A DNA stretch of 64,000 nucleotides from Uloborus plumipes (GCA_038373865.1 JAXGGA010003419.1:39031-103030), one strand, 5' to 3'. Shown: positions 11,942 to 25,617, counted from the first letter of the stretch. Notes: generated by a model not told the origin, from the letters alone. Made by a program: numbers and translations.

Positions 11942-12219
11942 TCAACAAGGATATATCCGGCAAATCGCGGGCTTCTTCGTCGCATTCGAAATCTCGTCGG
12001 GATGACATCGTCGCACGTGGCTCCACTTTGAAGACCTCCACTTGAAAGAAGCGCTGCAATAGTCGCAAAAGAGCAGATTGGAGGAGTGGAGGTTGAGGTG
12101 TTGCTTGAGGAGCTGGTTCGACTTGAAAGTCTTGGAGCAGAAGGAGCAGGAGAACTCTCCAGAGTTCGAGTTGGGAGAGAACACGAGCACGGCGGACGTG
12201 GGGGCCCAGTTTTGAGGAT
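11942..12219 (-). CDS. Alternative 3'-terminal exon with two C2H2 zinc fingers (lola-like), exon 7 of 8; divergent second finger
   Basis: Partial CDS: terminal exon of 91 residues. The minus strand reads a T/C tract ending CCAG (AG at 12221-12220); the exon opens AT|CCT (Asp with an upstream G) and stops at TGA. Finger 1 is C24-x2-C27-x12-H40-x3-H44 (KSNQLLKQ). Finger 2 is C51-x2-C54-x12-H67-x4-H72, but the helix reads FKWRSSKWSH: the Leu normally packing the core is Lys, followed by Trp, and the Trp at helix start is kept without the usual Lys after it. The linker (HSSNLLFC) is two residues shorter than in the FSWK sisters. The tail is 19 residues and ends in Cys. The second finger may fold less well or act in protein contact; that is inference. 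Confidence 0.88.
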
Positions 12220-12416
12220 CTGGAACGAAAGAAAGACAAACCACTTATTTGTGAAATTATCTTTATTAGCACAGAAACAGCAGCTACAAAAAGTTGATAA
12301 AAATTCCCAAAGTCATTAAAATGTAACTTATACATGCATAATGTATTTGGACATCATTGTACATGATTTTTACGAACAGCTCAAAATTTTAATTCCTTAA
12401 TAAATAACTTTAAGCT

Positions 12417-12653
12417 TGCTGGAGAGGGTAGAAGGATTTTTAGAAACTGTTGCAATTGCCCAGATACACAGCTTACACCTTGTCATATCCTTGAGTGTCC
12501 AGCAATAAGTGCGAACCTGAGAGAAGTTGGTGTATTAACGTCACTTGTAGACCATTATGAGGATAACATCCAACAAATCGCAAAAGAAGTCATAAGGATC
12601 CATGGAGTTATTTAGTTTGGCTAAGTCATAGACACGACAAAAAAAAAAAAAAA
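12417..12653 (+). mobile_element. 5'-truncated LINE insertion with poly(A) tail and 11-bp target duplication
   Basis: AACTTTAAGCT is duplicated exactly at 12406-12416 and 12654-12664. The insert ends in a long A run. The frame from 12418 reads RIFRNCCNCPDTQLTPCHIL followed by ECPAI, then about 38 residues to a TAG at 12613-12615. The C-x2-C ... H-x3-C knuckle with HILECP is characteristic of the C-terminus of arthropod non-LTR polyproteins. The copy is a dead-on-arrival 3' fragment with no reverse-transcriptase core. Confidence 0.8.
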
Positions 12654-15439
12654 AACTTTAAGCTATTTGCAGTTTGAAAGTAAAGTCACCATACTCAATT
12701 GCTATTTTGTGTATGCAGGTTACAATCAATGCTGTGGGGTTGGAAGTTGGATACTAATAATTTTAAGAAGCTTAAGTTGGAGTCTGTCATTTTCCCTTGA
12801 GTCCACAAGCTCCCATGTTTTACAAAGTCAGAATTTGACTGATTATAATGATTGCAGCCCTGATTGTAACGATTCCATTTATCATGGGTGCCCAACTGAA
12901 GAAGGTCATTGCACAGATTGTGACACAAAAATGGGGGGAGGGATATTTTTTTTCTTTTCTAAAAGTGATTAATATTGAAAGATTTAAAAACTGTATGGCA
13001 TTACATACAAAAAATTTCAAATTGCAAATAAATGCATGGTAGTTACATTTTGAGGACCTTGGTAGTTTCATGAAACAAAACAAGACAAAAACTCATCCAA
13101 CGAAGTTTTGACATTCAAAATATAAGATTAACAAGTACATTGATTTTTTTTAAATATATTTCTATAGATATGGTTAATCATTACAAAGAACTTAAGCGAG
13201 ATTTTAAAATATTTGGTCAATTTAGAACATACAGAAACACTAAAATGCTTCAAAATATTTCTATTAATGCCTCATTTTAGTCCAACAGTTTCGACTCAAT
13301 TAAAATCAAAATTGAAAGACTAATATCTGTTTATAAGAAAATATATCTATCAAGTCTAATTTAAAATTTTAAATATTAAATTTAGATTTTAATTATATGA
13401 GAAAAGGTAGCATTAAGAGGAATTATAAATCAACACATTTAGTAGATAATACATTATGAAGAATTGAAGCATCTTCAAAGCACTAAGAAGAAAATTTAAA
13501 CATTTCTCACACTTTAAGTTTTTAAATATTTTTCAAGCAATACATTTCATTTCCACATTTTTTCAATAATCAATTAAACAGCTTCAGTAACCGAATATGA
13601 TACAGTTAAATATTTGCAGTTTAAAAAGAGTGTTTATTCACAAACAATAAAATATTTATTGCATATTATTTGATTAATTTCCTCAGAAAATTAAATTTGC
13701 TAATGCAAGTACTAAAATCAAATTCACAAATGAAGCATGAGATTGGGACTGGTTAAAAAAAATGACATTATGAAGTTTAAAGGTGAATAGTTCAGAATCA
13801 TTAAAAAATACACATTAATACAAGAAAAATTTGTTATGTAAACAAAATATATTAACTGTTATCAAATTAGTGCTCCATTAGCAGTAATTTTAGTATAATT
13901 CATAATTATACATAGGCTTATGACCTTTTCAAGTTTAAACAGAATCTACCATTATAAAACATTTTAAACAAACATCTTCAGCAAAAAATATCATTAAAAA
14001 TATACTCAATCATTCAAGAAAATTCCATAATTTTAAAATAAAATATTTTACTTGTTTTCATGCGAATGTTTTATTGAACTTTACTTACTGTGCATCAATT
14101 TCTTCATTATATAGGTTACATCACACATGAAAACAATTCATCATCACATAAAAGTTTAAGATAACATAATGGCAAACTTGTTTTATAAACAAGAAACAAA
14201 ACTATACTTTGGTAGAAGTGATAAAATTTTAGACAAAATTCTTAACATTGAAATAAAATAATCAACATTAACAATGAGAAAACAATTTTGCAAGACCGCA
14301 ACAAAACATGCTCACAGCAACATTACACTTATAAATTAAAACGATAGTAACACATAGAACATAAGAAACGAAAACAAAAAATTGAATATTTTACATCAAA
14401 CAAAAAAAAAAAAAAAAATGAAGGAGAGTAACTGCCTGTATAAGTGTGTGTACAGTCAAATCATGTTTTCAGCCCCATTATAAATAAACAGCATATCCAA
14501 AACAAAATGAAAATTTACTGTTATTGATGCATAAAAGTATCCCCCCCCCTCAAGAAATGAAACAAAAATAATGGGAAGATGGAAGAAAAAGATAAGACGT
14601 GCACATCATAGGTACTTATCTTCTATTGAGATTTTGAAGCCTGGGCATTTGACTTCTTCTTGATAAGACAAATAACTTTGTTTTCTCGCAGACCTCTCTT
14701 CTACAAGCATATTTCAGCTAGTATGATCACATGTGACAACTCACGATACAGAATGAACCGCAGAGGAAAATCATACAGATTTCAAGCATAAACAAGGAAA
14801 TTATTCAAAATACGAATAGGAGTTTATTCCTAGATCTTTCTTCCCTGCAAATAATAACATAAGCTTGCTTTAAAAGAAAATAGCAGTAGGATTACCAGAA
14901 ACCAATGGTAAGTTGAGATTTGGAAACTGAACAAAAAATAAGACAATGCGCTGTACAGAAAAAAGTAAAGATTTTATATTGCTGGGTAAAAAAATATTCA
15001 ACCGTACTATTTCTTTTAAAATTATTAATTACTTTGTATTTTAACTACATTTTCAATAGTTATTGACTTCAACTTTTAAACTATGAAATATGCATATCAA
15101 TCATAAAAGAATGTTAATTACTTTAAATAAGAGCATTATAATAACAATTCTTCTCTGGTACATTATTCATTTTACAAAATAGTAAAGTTTAAAATACAAA
15201 AGTTAATTTGAGCTACAGATATATATTTCCGGATACCAACTTTTACCGAGTTAAGTAAAACTCAACAATGTTCTTAAAACTAAGAGACAAATATAAATTG
15301 TGTTACTTTTGACTTGATTATCATCCCCTATTTTGTCAAAATCAAAATCTTCATAGATTTTTTTTTCAATTTTGGGATGAATTCTATGATATAAATCTCC
15401 TTTAAAAACCATTCTTTTTATGAACTGAAACAACATAAC

Positions 15440-18400
15440 CATGGGTGCACGTTTGACCATACTTCCAAGACGGAAAATATTTGAGACCCCCCCCCCATAC
15501 ACACACATTTGTGCTCAAGGGGGGGGGGGAGACAAATACTTATTGATTTTAATGTGTCAAAACTGGGGGTTTAGTACTCATTTTATTTTTAGTAGTAAGA
15601 TCCTAGTTTTAAGTATATTCAAGCAAAAAGGAGGGTGGGGGGATTTTCGAAATTTGAGTTCTAAAAACCTCATTTTAGACACTCTTTGGTGATATCAGAA
15701 TGAGGTGTGGCTTATTTAAAGATTAGGTGAATGTAGGTACTCTTCCCGCGCAGTTTTTAAAAATTGAAGTTATCAAATCGAAATTTTAGACGATCTCCAA
15801 TAATGTTAGGAAAGGAAGGTTCTGAAGTAGTCAGGAGTCTGTCCAGGATTTTTCACAGGGTCCGTTTTTTGCGAAAAACTAAATAATTTTGTGAAAAATC
15901 AAATACTTTTGTGAAAATCAAACAATTTTGAAAAAAAAAAGCAAAAAAAAAAATTTTTTTTTTGAATTTAGTAAAAAATAAAAGTGATTTTCATTTATTT
16001 TCCTCTTAAAACAGCGTATCAAACATCAAAAATGCGAAAAATCCGATTCCTGTAGCGGATGCAAAGAGATTGCAGTTTTCAAAGTGCATCAAGCGCATAA
16101 AAACGGCATATAAACGAGTTCATTTTGGTTTAAATAAAATTAAAACGGCATTTTAAAAGTCTATGATAAACATATTATTAATATCTGTTGACACAATTGA
16201 TTGAAAAATAAAATGAAACGATCCATCCAATGTTTAACATTTAGACTCATAAAAGAACAGTTAGTTTTGCTTTAAAAATTATAAAATAATGATCTGAATA
16301 AAAAATAAAGCGAATTTTCATTTTTTTTTTGCCTTCTAATAAAGAGTAATTAGCTTGAAAAATAAGTAAAATTCGATTTTCATATCGGATGCAGAGAGGC
16401 ATTTTCGAATGAAACATACGTATAAAATCGGTAAATAAATATTTATTAAAGTCAAATATTTCATGAGTTTTTCTAATGAATGTCTTTTATAATCACGAAT
16501 ATTTCGCTAAAATTCGAGAAAAAAACGAATGTAGGAGACATGCAAAACAGTAATATAACTGACGTAAAATACATTTAATTTTTAACGAAGATAATCAAAA
16601 ATCATCCTAATTTTCATTTCATTTCATCAGGTTTATATGATGAATGTCTTTAATAATCACCGACATATTCGCCAAAAAAATTCGGCGGAAAAAATACGAA
16701 TGTAGAGAGACATAGCAAAACAAACAATACTACCGGACTTCCAATATTAACAGACGAAAAGTACATAAATTATTCCTGAATATAACCAAAACACTGCCCT
16801 TGCAAGCATCAAATAAAAAAAAAGAATAATAATAATAATTTCCTGCCAAAATGAGTTCAAAAAGTCGCACCAAAAACGTCAGATGGCGATAATTTTAAAT
16901 AGCTGGTCACTCTATCAGAAGCAATCCTATTTTTTCTCCAACCCAACTATCTGTTTGCAGTTCTAAGTTCATTTCGCGGATAATTGCAATTGTTGTTAAT
17001 TCCTTTTTGTTTAAGTCAAGAGCTGGGAGAAAAATCCTTACTCTGCATTTCCAGAGAAATCTATAACAGCAACATCGCAGCAAGCCATTTTGATTTGCAT
17101 ATGATAAAACAAACAAGCAGAACTATTAAAGCAAAACAACTACCTTTTTTAAGTTGTTAATTTCTTTAAAAGAAGCCGGAGCATAGCAGACAGGAAGTGT
17201 GCCAACTTTTTTTTTTTTCTGAAAAAGTGGCGGATAAGCAATTTCCTTCTTTAACTTCAGAAAAGGATAAAAAATTATGGGCTTTTACACAGAAATATGC
17301 TATGAGTTATTAGATTTGCTTTTTGAATGGATAATGGGTGAAATGTCCGTTTTGTTTGATCAGCATTTTGTGAAGAGTCCGTTTTACTTAATCGTATTTT
17401 TGTGATGGGTCCGTTTTGCTCGATCGTATTTTTGTGAAGGGTCCGTTTTGCTTGATCGTATTTTTGTGAAGGGTCCGTTAACGGACCCGAATTTCCTCTG
17501 GCCAGACCCCTGGTAGTAACCTCGAAGTTTTTCTAGATCACAGCTGTACTAACAAAATTATAGTACATATTTGATAACGTCAGGGGAATGGAGTGTTCAG
17601 GGACTTTTCCACTCCTTAAAATTGCAGTTTTAAAAATAGTTTAAAACGTTTTAGTGCTGTTATGAAAGAGGAGATTCGTAGGCACTCGCCCAAATTTTTT
17701 TCGAAAATGATGTCTTAAAAAGCGATTGCAGGATATATTTGGTAACGTTAGGGAAAGGAATAAGGCTCAGAAACGTATCCTCAGGGATTGAAAAAAGGTC
17801 CAAAATCAAAATACATTAGTTTTTCGATAATATTAGAGTGAGGGTTTTATTTAATTATTTTTTTAGGGATCAGATTCTTGAAATTTGTTCAAATTTAATT
17901 GAAAAAGCACAAAATTAAGAATGATAGAAAAGAATGAATGCAAAGGATTGATTTAAATATTATATACTCAAATATGACATTTAACTAACAATGAAACTAT
18001 GATTACCAAAATTTTGGTTTAAAAATGATGAAAAAAAGTTATGAGTTTTGGTAACTCACATTTCCCGACTAATGCATAACTTTGCTGCCTAAATTCCTAA
18101 AGTTCGATTGCCATCTGAAATATCTGTGATACATTTTTAGGGGGGGGGGGGATATTTATGCTCCAGCTAAACTCAACTCGGATGCAGCTGCATTGAAATT
18201 CCCGAAGGTGCGTGGAAAAATGACGATCGTGCAAGTCTTCCTTTGTGGAATATGAAACATAAGATAAGTAAAAAATAATGGCAAGAACAAAATTAGAGAT
18301 ATTCATGTGGTAGAATAACACAGAAAACCAAAGTGGGGGACTGTTACTGAGGCGGATGCAATCTGATTTCGAAATGCGTAAAGAGTCGAGTCTGACGGGT

Positions 18401-18626
18401 AAAGCCGTGGAAAACAACCTAAATGTTAACTTCACGCCAAACCTGTAAACATTGACAAGTTTGAGGGTGTCTTAGAGAAATCCGATTTTGTGTTTCGTTT
18501 ATTTTTTTGTCTTTGGAAAAAAAAAACTGAAGGAATGAGATCGTTTTTTTTTTCCGTCCAGATATCAGTATCGGTGATTTCGTCAAGACGGAAATCCGTC
18601 CTGAGACGGAAGGTCTTGCACCCATG
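15440..18626. mobile_element. hAT-like element, 3.2 kb, with 8-bp target duplication; contains a second element
   Basis: AACATAAC is duplicated exactly at 15432-15439 and 18627-18634. The ends are a perfect 10-bp inverted repeat, CATGGGTGCA / TGCACCCATG, followed by related GACGG-containing blocks. The 8-bp duplication fits hAT. Without the inner element (15832-17512) about 1.5 kb remains, with several decayed repeats of about 180 bp (TTGGTAACGTTAGGGAAAGG-like) and no transposase seen, so it is non-autonomous. Confidence 0.78.
15832..17512. mobile_element. Nested DNA transposon with CAGGRGTCTG ends and 5-bp duplication
   Basis: Left end CAGGAGTCTGTCCAGGATTT, right end inverted CAGGGGTCTGGCCAGAGGAA, flanked by GTAGT (15827-15831, 17513-17517). 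Near the right end, a unit of about 32 bp (GGTCCGTTTTGCTCGATCGT ...) repeats three to four times, as subterminal transposase-binding repeats often do. Two copies of a block of roughly 170 bp lie at 16460-16600 and 16620-16790. No intact ORF. The 5-bp site and CAGGGG ends suggest the hAT5 type. Confidence 0.7.
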
Positions 18627-21600
18627 AACATAACAAAAGGCTGAAAAGGGGAGGTCTAGGTCAAAGTGGGCCAGGTCCTACCTGAAATAAATTTAAAACT
18701 ACTCATTGTGGAATAAGGATATTAATATGTTCAAACTTAAATTTTCAAAGCTTCCCTATTACTTGACTTGGGACCATCCTTATATAAATAAACTTCTTTA
18801 TATAATTCAAAGCAGAATTATTTGTGTTGTAAATAAATTGACAAAAATAGCATTAATAAATAAAAACAATTTTTAAATTATTGCTCATACATACATGTTT
18901 TCTTACAGAATACATGATTTTATAGCTTAAGAAAATCTGACAAAAGCTTTTGCTATTGTTATTAATTAACATTTTTCTTGATTACGTAACTTTTCTAAAT
19001 AAAGGTTTATGCAACATTTTTCCTTTAATTTTTATATTTATGTTCCATTCAGTAATAAAATTCAACAATATTTAAGAAAAGTAAAAATAGCAATAACAGG
19101 GGATTCCTTGAAAATCCAATATACATGTCTGCAATTTTAGTACTGTCATTTTCTAATGTTGGGTTTGAATTCTAATATTTTGCACAAGTGATCTTCTCCC
19201 TTTTCTGTTAGTAAAGTAATGTTCGAAGGTTGGTTAAAAACAAGTTTTAAAAAAACTTAAAATTATAGTACCTAAGAAAAAAAAACTTATTTACTTTTGA
19301 AAACAAGTATTATTTTATGAACTATTTCTTGTTAGCTGAAATTTTTGTTGCTATTGTTATAAGTTGTTTCTGAAAAAAAAAAGTTTTCTTTGGATTAATT
19401 TATGCTCCAGACCCTTTAACGATGTTAAAATAACCCCAACATGGAAATGTTGTGATTTAATGAATTAAAATATTTAGTGGAATCAAATGGAATGATCAAC
19501 AGTAATTTTTGTACACTATGTACAGTTTTATATAATTGCTCTTAAAAATAACCACTCTTGCAACTACTACTAAACAATTGTATAAGGTGTTTTAATAACT
19601 GTGTGCATTTTCCATCAAATAAAATAGTATAAAAACATAGGGAATTCGACGTTAAGCTACTGACAATACAGAATTAGAGTTTAGTTCATGTTTAAACTTA
19701 CATATGCAACTGGTTTTCTCACTCTGAATAATTTTCCAACAACTAAATAAACTAATGTTTAAATGTGTCACATTAACCCATTTCTTTTGAATGTTAGCTT
19801 GTTTTCCAGGATAACACAAAAGTCTTGTTAGAAACAAATTCAAATAGATATTTCTCCAACCAAGGCAAATTGCTTGTAACAAGAGGAATAACAATGATGA
19901 TTGTGATAACCTTAATCATATGCCAGGCACAAAGCAACAGTATACTATACCCAAGACCAAATGTCTAACAAAAATTTGTTCTTAAATGTACAACAGTCCA
20001 ATATGAAAAGAATCACATTATATTGAAAGAAGTGCAGGAACTAAGCTCCGATGAGTTCCCTTAAAAATTTAACCCTGATTATGATATGGTTAATAACCAA
20101 TTGTTTTAAATTTTAGATACTTTGTAGCAGCCCCGCATTTAGTGGCTCTGGCCTCGGGCAGCAACTTCTTGGGGGCTACAAATTCATCCTGTTTCTTTGG
20201 GGATTCTTTTTGTTGAAATTTGATATAAAAGCTGGAAGGAAAATGATTAAAAGGAGCAGTTTCAAAATTTTCCCCAGCTAAAAAAAATCGAAGATCTGGT
20301 ACCTCTTTGAAGAACATCTAGAAAAATACTTGACACTTTTCTTGGAGCTTAAGAGGTACTGTGTGTATTTCAACAAAGAACATACTAAAAAAGTAACTCG
20401 AACACTAGCAATAAGGAGAAGGAAAATAATGTAATTTGGTGATTATCTTGTTCATAGAAATGCTTGAAATATGTTTCAACTGTTGCACAAGGCAAAATTG
20501 AAACTAACCAATCATTCAAAATCCTGAAAGAGCTACATGCATGTCGAGCTAGGACAATACAGAAGCATAGTTAAATGTACTTATTTTTTGATGGGATAAA
20601 GAGCTTGTTTTACTGTTTAAAATATTTAATACTTGTTGAAGCCTCTTAAGAAAAAACAAAATTATAGCATTAACTATTGCACTTTTGAAAGAAAATAAGA
20701 AAAAATATCTAATGCCTTTATGTAGAGAAATAGATATTTTTCTGGTTAATTAAAAATAGTTTGGTGATTAATAAGGATCTCTTGAAGGAGTATTAATGTA
20801 AATTTGATTGAAAATTTCCTAAATATCAGACCAATATTCATTTAATTAAGAACAAAACATATTTATAAGCCAAAAATCTATTTTTACATATGTTTAAAAA
20901 ATAATAAATAATTTATTGTACACTATTTTAAGTATTTGCAAATAATACAAAGCAATATGAGAATTCTTTAAAAGATAATTTATTGATACTTAATTCAAGA
21001 ATATGTTAAGTATCTCATCACAGTTTAATAGACAACAAAGGTAATTTGAGCAACCACAGCATTAACTTTCAAGCAGGTTAACAAATTTCTTGCAGATATT
21101 TTACACAGTAGAACCATGCCATTGATTTAGTCATGATTCAAGCACTGAACCAAACAAGAAACACTTTGAACAAATCCGTATTTAGCAACTAGCAATGTAA
21201 TTTTAACAAAATACAATTTTCATAGTACTCCCTTCTTTTTAATCTACTGAGAAATTCTCGGTGTGGAGAAAAATGCATTGTATTGCACATTAGATTGGTC
21301 AAACCAAAAACAAAGCATTCTAGTCAGAGCATGGGTACCAATAACAAGAGCTGGCACTAAAAACTTTAGACAATTTGATGCATATTGATGTGTCCTTGAT
21401 TACATCAAAACTAAGTGTTGAAGGATCATATTGCAAATTTATTTACTAGCATTTGAATTCTATAACAGCTCCCATTGCTTTCTAAGTGTACAACCCCTTT
21501 AATGCTTGTTTTCAGTAAACTGACACTTTCAGATATTGTTTCAAACATCATTAAACAAGATTCATCACTTTGAAGTTCATTTTATATCTGTAAAATAATT

Positions 21601-24054
21601 AAATCTGTAAAAATGAATTGTAGCAAAATTTGGATTTAGGGTCTTTTAAATTATGATGGCAGATTTGTAGTTGCATAACCATAGTTTTCATCAAAAACTA
21701 AAAATAGAACAAAAAATCCTTGTACCTTACATCGTTGAACAACTGATCAGACTTTTTTTCTCTGATCATTGATAATCACATTTTTTTAAAGAATATAATC
21801 TTAAGTAAAACAACCTCCTTACAAAGTTGATTATGTGTGCCTCAAATGCTTATCTTAGACCATTGAATGAGACAAATGCATTCTAATGGAGCAACAGGTT
21901 AGTTAAGCAAATTGGAAATTGCTATCAGAGGTTTACATGTTGTACACACAAATTAACCACACCTCAAGGCAAAAAAAGTCCCCATTTCAAAAATTTTCGC
22001 TGCGAAGAAAATATTCTTTCAATGTCATTTGACTCTTGAAATATTACTCATGAAGCAAACATATTGTGAGAGATGTTTTTTCACTAAAGTACAATAGATA
22101 CATCGATTCATAAATTTGACAATGGACATGAGTAGTGTCATACCCATTTTGTGTGTTATTCAAGTTAAATAAATATTTGCATACCATAATTACATTTTTC
22201 ATATACAAATAAATGTCCTTAGTCTAGAAACTTTTTATTATGGCTTCAAACTAGTACAACTATTCAGGTAAATTTTTCAATCTTATTTTTTTTAGCTATA
22301 CTTCAGTGGAATTTTATTTACAGTGTGACACAATAATATCTTAACCCCACACCCTCTTTTAAGTGTCATATTAATGTTTATAATACCGCATGAAAGCCGT
22401 TGACACTAAGATATTTTAGAAATTTGTAATGCACTGGCTGAAAAGTTTTCAGGTCAAAATGTTAATGAAGAAACTTAAAAGCTATAGAAACCGCAAAAAT
22501 AGACTTGAAGATAAAGAAAAGAAATACAACTAAACAAAACAGAAATATTCCTATAATTGCACGTAGCATGAACTTTTGATTTAATTGTCATTTTAATTGT
22601 TTCATTTTTTACATTTTCTCCTTCATTTTAACTGCACAGGCTAATTTTTATTCTTAAATGCAGTAAAATCCAATTAATCAAACTTGGATTTATGAAAGCG
22701 TCTGTCATTCAAAAAAAAGCAAAGACATGGAGTGATGTAAGATGAATAGGAAAGAAAAATGTTAAAACAGAATGGCAGTCAAATGTTGACCTGGTTATGG
22801 GTCGTTTAAAGTGACCCAGAAATTATAGTACATGTGTTATTATTTAAGGTTGTCCTAAGAATTATTTGAATAATTCAGCAAGACAACCTTGGTTGAGCTA
22901 TATGCAATAGTGCAAAAGTAACTCACAGCTTAATAATTCAGTTCAGCAGACATTTTTCAAATGAAAAGATACTTAGCATTGTTGCTCAAAAATTTTGGAT
23001 CAGGGAAAAAAAATGAACAAGAAATTCAGAAGCAATAAATTAATACAAGGTACACATTAATGCACCATAGTTTTTAAATGTAATTTTAACTTTGAAATAA
23101 CAAAAAACTTTTGAATTTAAAATTTTTCAACTTTACATGCTGAAATGAGACACAAAACAATGATCATTTTTAAATCAAAAGAATTGTTGAGCAAAACACT
23201 TCCTCTACCCTTTCAGTTTGACTAACTGGAGCAGATCTGTTATTGAATATTTTCATCAGTGTATAAAATAAAATGTATACAACCACATCTAAAAGCACAA
23301 ATTTTCAAAAAATTATAGGCGCACATTTTGAAATTACAAGGAACTATGTTCACAATGCAAAAAGATGTGAGATTATGGATGTACAACTGTTCAAAAAAAC
23401 ACCCGTAAGTTTACATCTATAAACAAAAATCTTGATGCATTGTAAGATGGATTCATTGTAAGCCCAAAAGGCATGCCTTTTTTTTTTCATTCCAAATTTG
23501 CTTTTTTAACAGTATTGTGTGCACTGTACTTTTTGGCACAAAGGTATTTTGTCACACTTATTTCCTAAATGAAGCGTCTAGAAAGGATACAAAACGCTTT
23601 GGATGGTTCTTCAAATCAAAATGTTTAATATCTCATAGAAAAGTTTTTTTATTGCACTTTGAAAAATTAATAAAATTTAAAACCACATAATAAAACTTTC
23701 TTCTCCGGAAAACATTTAAATGCAACAACTTTATTTTACTTTACTATCAAAACATATTTCTGTAGCTGCTGCTTCAATTTGTCCTGAGTTTTTAACTTAT
23801 CCAACAGCGACATCTAAAGTATATTCCATAAAATTTATAAATATATCTGTGAACTTGCTTTTCAAATAAATAACTCGCATTTTTTCCAAAACTACGCAGC
23901 AAGAAAAGGCATTGTCATAATTCAAATTATTCTCCACTTTCTCGTGCATCTTTCAACTGCTGGATATCACCGAGATCATTGCCTGAGTTGGTCAAAACGA
24001 ACATTCACGTCAAAAATCGACACACAGAAGGAAAAATAAAAAGGCAAACCCTCC

Positions 24055-24341
24055 TCATATGTCCACGTTGTGGTCCTTGCGGAGGTGAGCGTTGAGCGCG
24101 TTCTTCCAGGAGAACCTCTTGTCACACATGTCACACTTGTAGTTCTTCCGCTTCAGGAAGTGGATCTCGATGTGCCTGTTGAGGGTCCCCGAGTTGTAGA
24201 AGCCCTTGTGGCACACGGGACACGTGGGACGCTGGGAGTTGAGGCCCAGGTCCCCATCGGACGCAAAGAGGACGGACGGGGACGACCTCCGGGAGAAGCC
24301 GTACCGGTGCTTCCACGCAGAAGACAGCACCAGCTTGCTCA
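24055..24341 (-). CDS. Alternative 3'-terminal exon with two C2H2 zinc fingers (lola-like), exon 6 of 8
   Basis: Partial CDS: terminal exon of 94 residues. The acceptor is TTCCCCAG (AG at 24343-24342); the exon opens TG|AGC (Val with an upstream G), so a GTG 'start' spanning the junction is an artefact. It ends in TGA. A leader of 39 residues with a basic/Ser stretch (SRRSSPS) precedes finger 1, C40-x2-C43-x12-H56-x3-H60 (YNSGTLNR), and finger 2, C69-x2-C72-x12-H85-x4-H90 (FSWKNALNA). The linker is HFLKRKNYKC. Only four residues (NVDI) follow the last His. The exon is markedly GC-richer than its surroundings, which also produces spurious ORFs on the opposite strand. It sits between the longest introns of the left half. 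Confidence 0.9.
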
Positions 24342-25395
24342 CTGGGGAAGAGAACCAGGTTTCAAAAACGGTACACAGTACGGAGATAAATACAGATTTT
24401 CCTTCCTAGTACATTTTATAAATACCAGAAGGAAGACCAGCATCAAGCTGTGATAGGGTCCTCGTTAGAGAAGAAAAGTGGGCGAGAAATTCTCACCATC
24501 TATTGAAATTAGAGTGAGATTTTCAAAAATTGAGAAATTTTAGCAAAATCTTAATTTCACAAAAGAATACTGCGATTCAACTTAAAAAGTTTGAGAAAAC
24601 TGCGAGAAATTCAAACAGCAAAAATGCTTTTGTGTGAGATTTCTTCGAAAAGAGATTCTCGTGGTCTCATGCTCTATCGCATACACTGGCAAAGCTTGGT
24701 AGATGCTAGTCTACTGATTCCCCAATGAAGATCATGAATCATCACAAAATGATCCACCTTGTTGTAAGAAACAGTTGCTTCCTGCAAGCAACTCCAAAGG
24801 CCTATGACCCTGTTAAAGTAGTCATTTTCCCCCGATTTTAAGATTAGCTTGGGGTTCAAAAAAATTAAAACAATGACTCTCGGTTCTGCAGTCTGTACAG
24901 AAATTTCACCCATGAATGTCCTGGTTCAGAAAGAAGATAAACTAAGTTCACGTGGGGGAGGGGAACCAAAGAAATGGATGTCTTATTATTTAGAAATAAA
25001 ATTTTTATTGAAAAATACTGTTTTTTTGCGTGCACAGAGTATGCGAAATTTTTTTTGAAAAGCTGCTTTTTGGATAATAAAATTTCTATTAAAAAGTGCC
25101 AATTTAATTGATTCTAATGCCTCTTCATATTTAAGCACCTTGACCCTTTATTGGTCCAGGGAGAACAGTAAGAAATTAAGCCTTTTTTCACTAAGTCGAT
25201 TCAGCCTCAGAGGGGAGAAATCATTTTAAAGAAGTCTAGTTGAAACTAATAGCAAATAATAAATTCCTACTCTAAAATTTCTCCATTCTACAGATGAATG
25301 AACTGAGAAGAAAAAATGTGAGTAAACAGTAGCAACCATCACAGTGCATAACGTACATCCAGATGGGGTGAGTCGGGAGGTCAAAATCCTCTTAA

Positions 25396-25617
25396 CCCTA
25401 CACTGCATGATTTTTTGTTCTTTGAAAGACATATATATGTTTTTTAGTGTAATAAGAAAACATTGGAACACAGTTTAAAAAAAATAATTTTGAAGATAGA
25501 TGGTTGTATTTGCTTTAAAGATACTTAACATTTGTTTTTTATGATTGAGTTGCCATATGCATGGTCATAAGTAAAAAAAGTCCATGTAGCCAAGTGGCTA
25601 CGCTATGCAGTGTAGGG
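25396..25617. mobile_element. piggyBac-like MITE, 222 bp, TTAA site
   Basis: Ends CCCTACACTGCAT and ATGCAGTGTAGGG are a perfect 13-bp inverted repeat directly inside TTAA on both sides (25392-25395, 25618-25621). Non-coding interior. Confidence 0.85.

Larger units (their letters stand above)
12220..24054. other. Intron between zinc-finger exons (11.8 kb)
   Basis: Contains a truncated LINE (12417-12653). Next to it, 12720-12900 is a decayed GTTGGAAGTTGGA-type repeat ending near a CATGGGTGCCC motif like a hAT end. A large hAT-like element with a second element inside follows at 15440-18626. At 20115-20180 is a GC-richer patch (CCCCGCATTTAGTGGCTC) that looks like the end of a decayed DNA element. 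Elsewhere (13-15.4 kb, 18.7-24 kb) it is plain AT-rich DNA with no exon signature. Confidence 0.6.

Noticed and set aside
12667..12972. Cys-containing ORF of 101 codons with several C and H residues
   Set aside because: Spacing does not fit C2H2 or other zinc fingers, there is no acceptor in the shared phase, and the sequence is repeat-derived.
15481..15531. C-run and G-run facing each other, possible hairpin or quadruplex
   Set aside because: Lies just inside the end of a transposable element and may be replication slippage; no sign of a regulatory role.
18097..18435. 112-codon minus-strand ORF in the hAT-like element
   Set aside because: No transposase motif (no hAT dimerisation pattern or DDE context); crosses a poly-G run; likely chance.
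24070..24453. 127-codon plus-strand ORF
   Set aside because: Antisense reading of the GC-rich exon at 24055-24341; Val/Pro/Leu/Arg-rich with no motif.
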